Below, piece after piece: positions 63,626-64,000 of a stretch of DNA of 64,000 bases. The stretch's first letter is position 1; every line of letters begins with the position of its first letter. The notes under the pieces were generated by a model. That model had not been told where the DNA came from. It ran no database searches and worked only from the letters and a program-made list of their open reading frames with translations. This DNA is from Eubacterium sp. (GTDB taxonomy: Bacteria > Bacillota > Clostridia > Lachnospirales > Lachnospiraceae). The position numbers were made by a program, and so were the translations under genes. The stretch spans positions 1 through 64,000 of the forward strand of contig JAFRNE010000039.1 in the NCBI GenBank assembly GCA_017430325.1. Direction: 5' to 3'.

Positions 63626-64000
63626 ATGCATTCTATATGCCCTCTTGGCATCCTTTACCTGATACATCTCTTTGTCGGCAACCTTGATAGCATCAATGAT
63701 ATTGAAGCTGTCATCAAGGACTGTATTAAATGCGCCGCTGCTGGTCATAACCTCGTAAGGGAGGTCAGCATTCTTATTGAATTCGACGAGGATGTCATCG
63801 ATCTTCTTTATAATGGCGGCAGAATCGCAGTCGCCGATTATTACGGAAAATATCTCGTCACCGCCGAAACGTGCTGAAAGAGCGTAGTCAGGGCAGGCTT
63901 CAACGAGAGCGGAAGCAACCTCAGCGATGGCTCTGTCACCTTCAGCGTGACCAAAATTATCATTAATGTATTTCAGCCCGTCAAGGTCAGACATAATGAC
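63617..64000 (-). CDS. GGDEF-domain protein, C-terminal part (continues past window edge)
   Basis: Diguanylate cyclase domain open through the window end, so N-terminal sensor and true start lie beyond 64000. Visible: SDLDGLKYINDNFGHAEGDR, active-site ARFGGDEIFSV, and DAIKVADKEMYQVKDAKRAY at the C-terminus. The GGDEF motif is canonical. It stops at a TGA within the end of the EAL remnant. Confidence 0.9.
   Translation of the reverse strand, partial: VIMSDLDGLKYINDNFGHAEGDRAIAEVASALVEACPDYALSARFGGDEIFSVIIGDCDSAAIIKKIDDILVEFNKNADLPYEVMTSSGAFNTVLDDSFNIIDAIKVADKEMYQVKDAKRAYRMHLH

Overview
The window looks like a chromosomal segment of a Gram-positive Bacillota, most probably a Lachnospiraceae member close to Butyrivibrio, Roseburia or Blautia. 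The evidence is GGAGG-type ribosome binding sites, sigma-A promoters, many lipoproteins with Thr/Glu- or Asp/Lys-rich linkers, a FeoA-FeoB fusion, a fused MEMO-AMMECR1 protein, a GH53 galactanase and a ChvE/MmsA/MmsB sugar transporter. No rRNA, tRNA, CRISPR array, integrase or insertion sequence was seen. Most genes are on the + strand.

Layout. 0-9.3 kb: a MetQ-type lipoprotein, a 1-Cys peroxiredoxin, an exported VanX-like dipeptidase, MazG, then a self-contained three-gene operon (Cys-rich small protein, vWA protein, strongly divergent adenylosuccinate-synthetase paralog) bounded by its own consensus promoter and a terminator. A Nudix regulator and a 673-residue protein with a C-terminal methyltransferase domain follow. 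9.3-16.9 kb: a SpoU/TrmH methyltransferase gene with its middle deleted, an AraC regulator divergent from a heterodimeric ABC exporter, and a transglutaminase/DUF4358 lipoprotein pair. 17-24.8 kb: an ABC ATPase, FtsX-type permease, compact serine hydrolase, response regulator and histidine kinase. 24.8-31.4 kb: a probably metal-regulated promoter region with a remnant DUF3793 gene and flavodoxin, then enolase, a paired ABC transporter and a ZIP metal transporter. 31.4-42.1 kb: a DinB-like protein, a metallopeptidase lipoprotein, a LysR regulator, a complete Bce-type peptide-resistance module (regulator, kinase, BceR box, ATPase, permease), and a secreted galactanase under an apparent LacI-type operator.

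42.5-54.5 kb: a 7TM hybrid kinase; a minus-strand operon of an exported acidic 19-residue-repeat protein with a two-component system; FeoA-FeoB; the AmmeMemoRadiSam genes; a small conserved protein; a diguanylate cyclase. 54.5-63.1 kb: a membrane-anchored sugar-binding sensor, LytS/YesM-type kinase and YesN-type regulator next to the sugar ABC transporter they probably control. The window ends in the wreck of an EAL-domain gene facing an incomplete GGDEF gene.

Themes: dense signal transduction (five two-component or hybrid systems, two AraC-type regulators including YesN, one LysR regulator, two GGDEF proteins and an EAL remnant), antimicrobial-peptide defence, iron handling, and plant galactan/monosaccharide use. 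The best candidate for an undescribed system is the 3.4-6.1 kb operon: its PurA paralog keeps the catalytic Asp and His but has lost the usual guanine-recognition motif and the arginine-rich aspartate/IMP loop, and it is coupled to a vWA protein.
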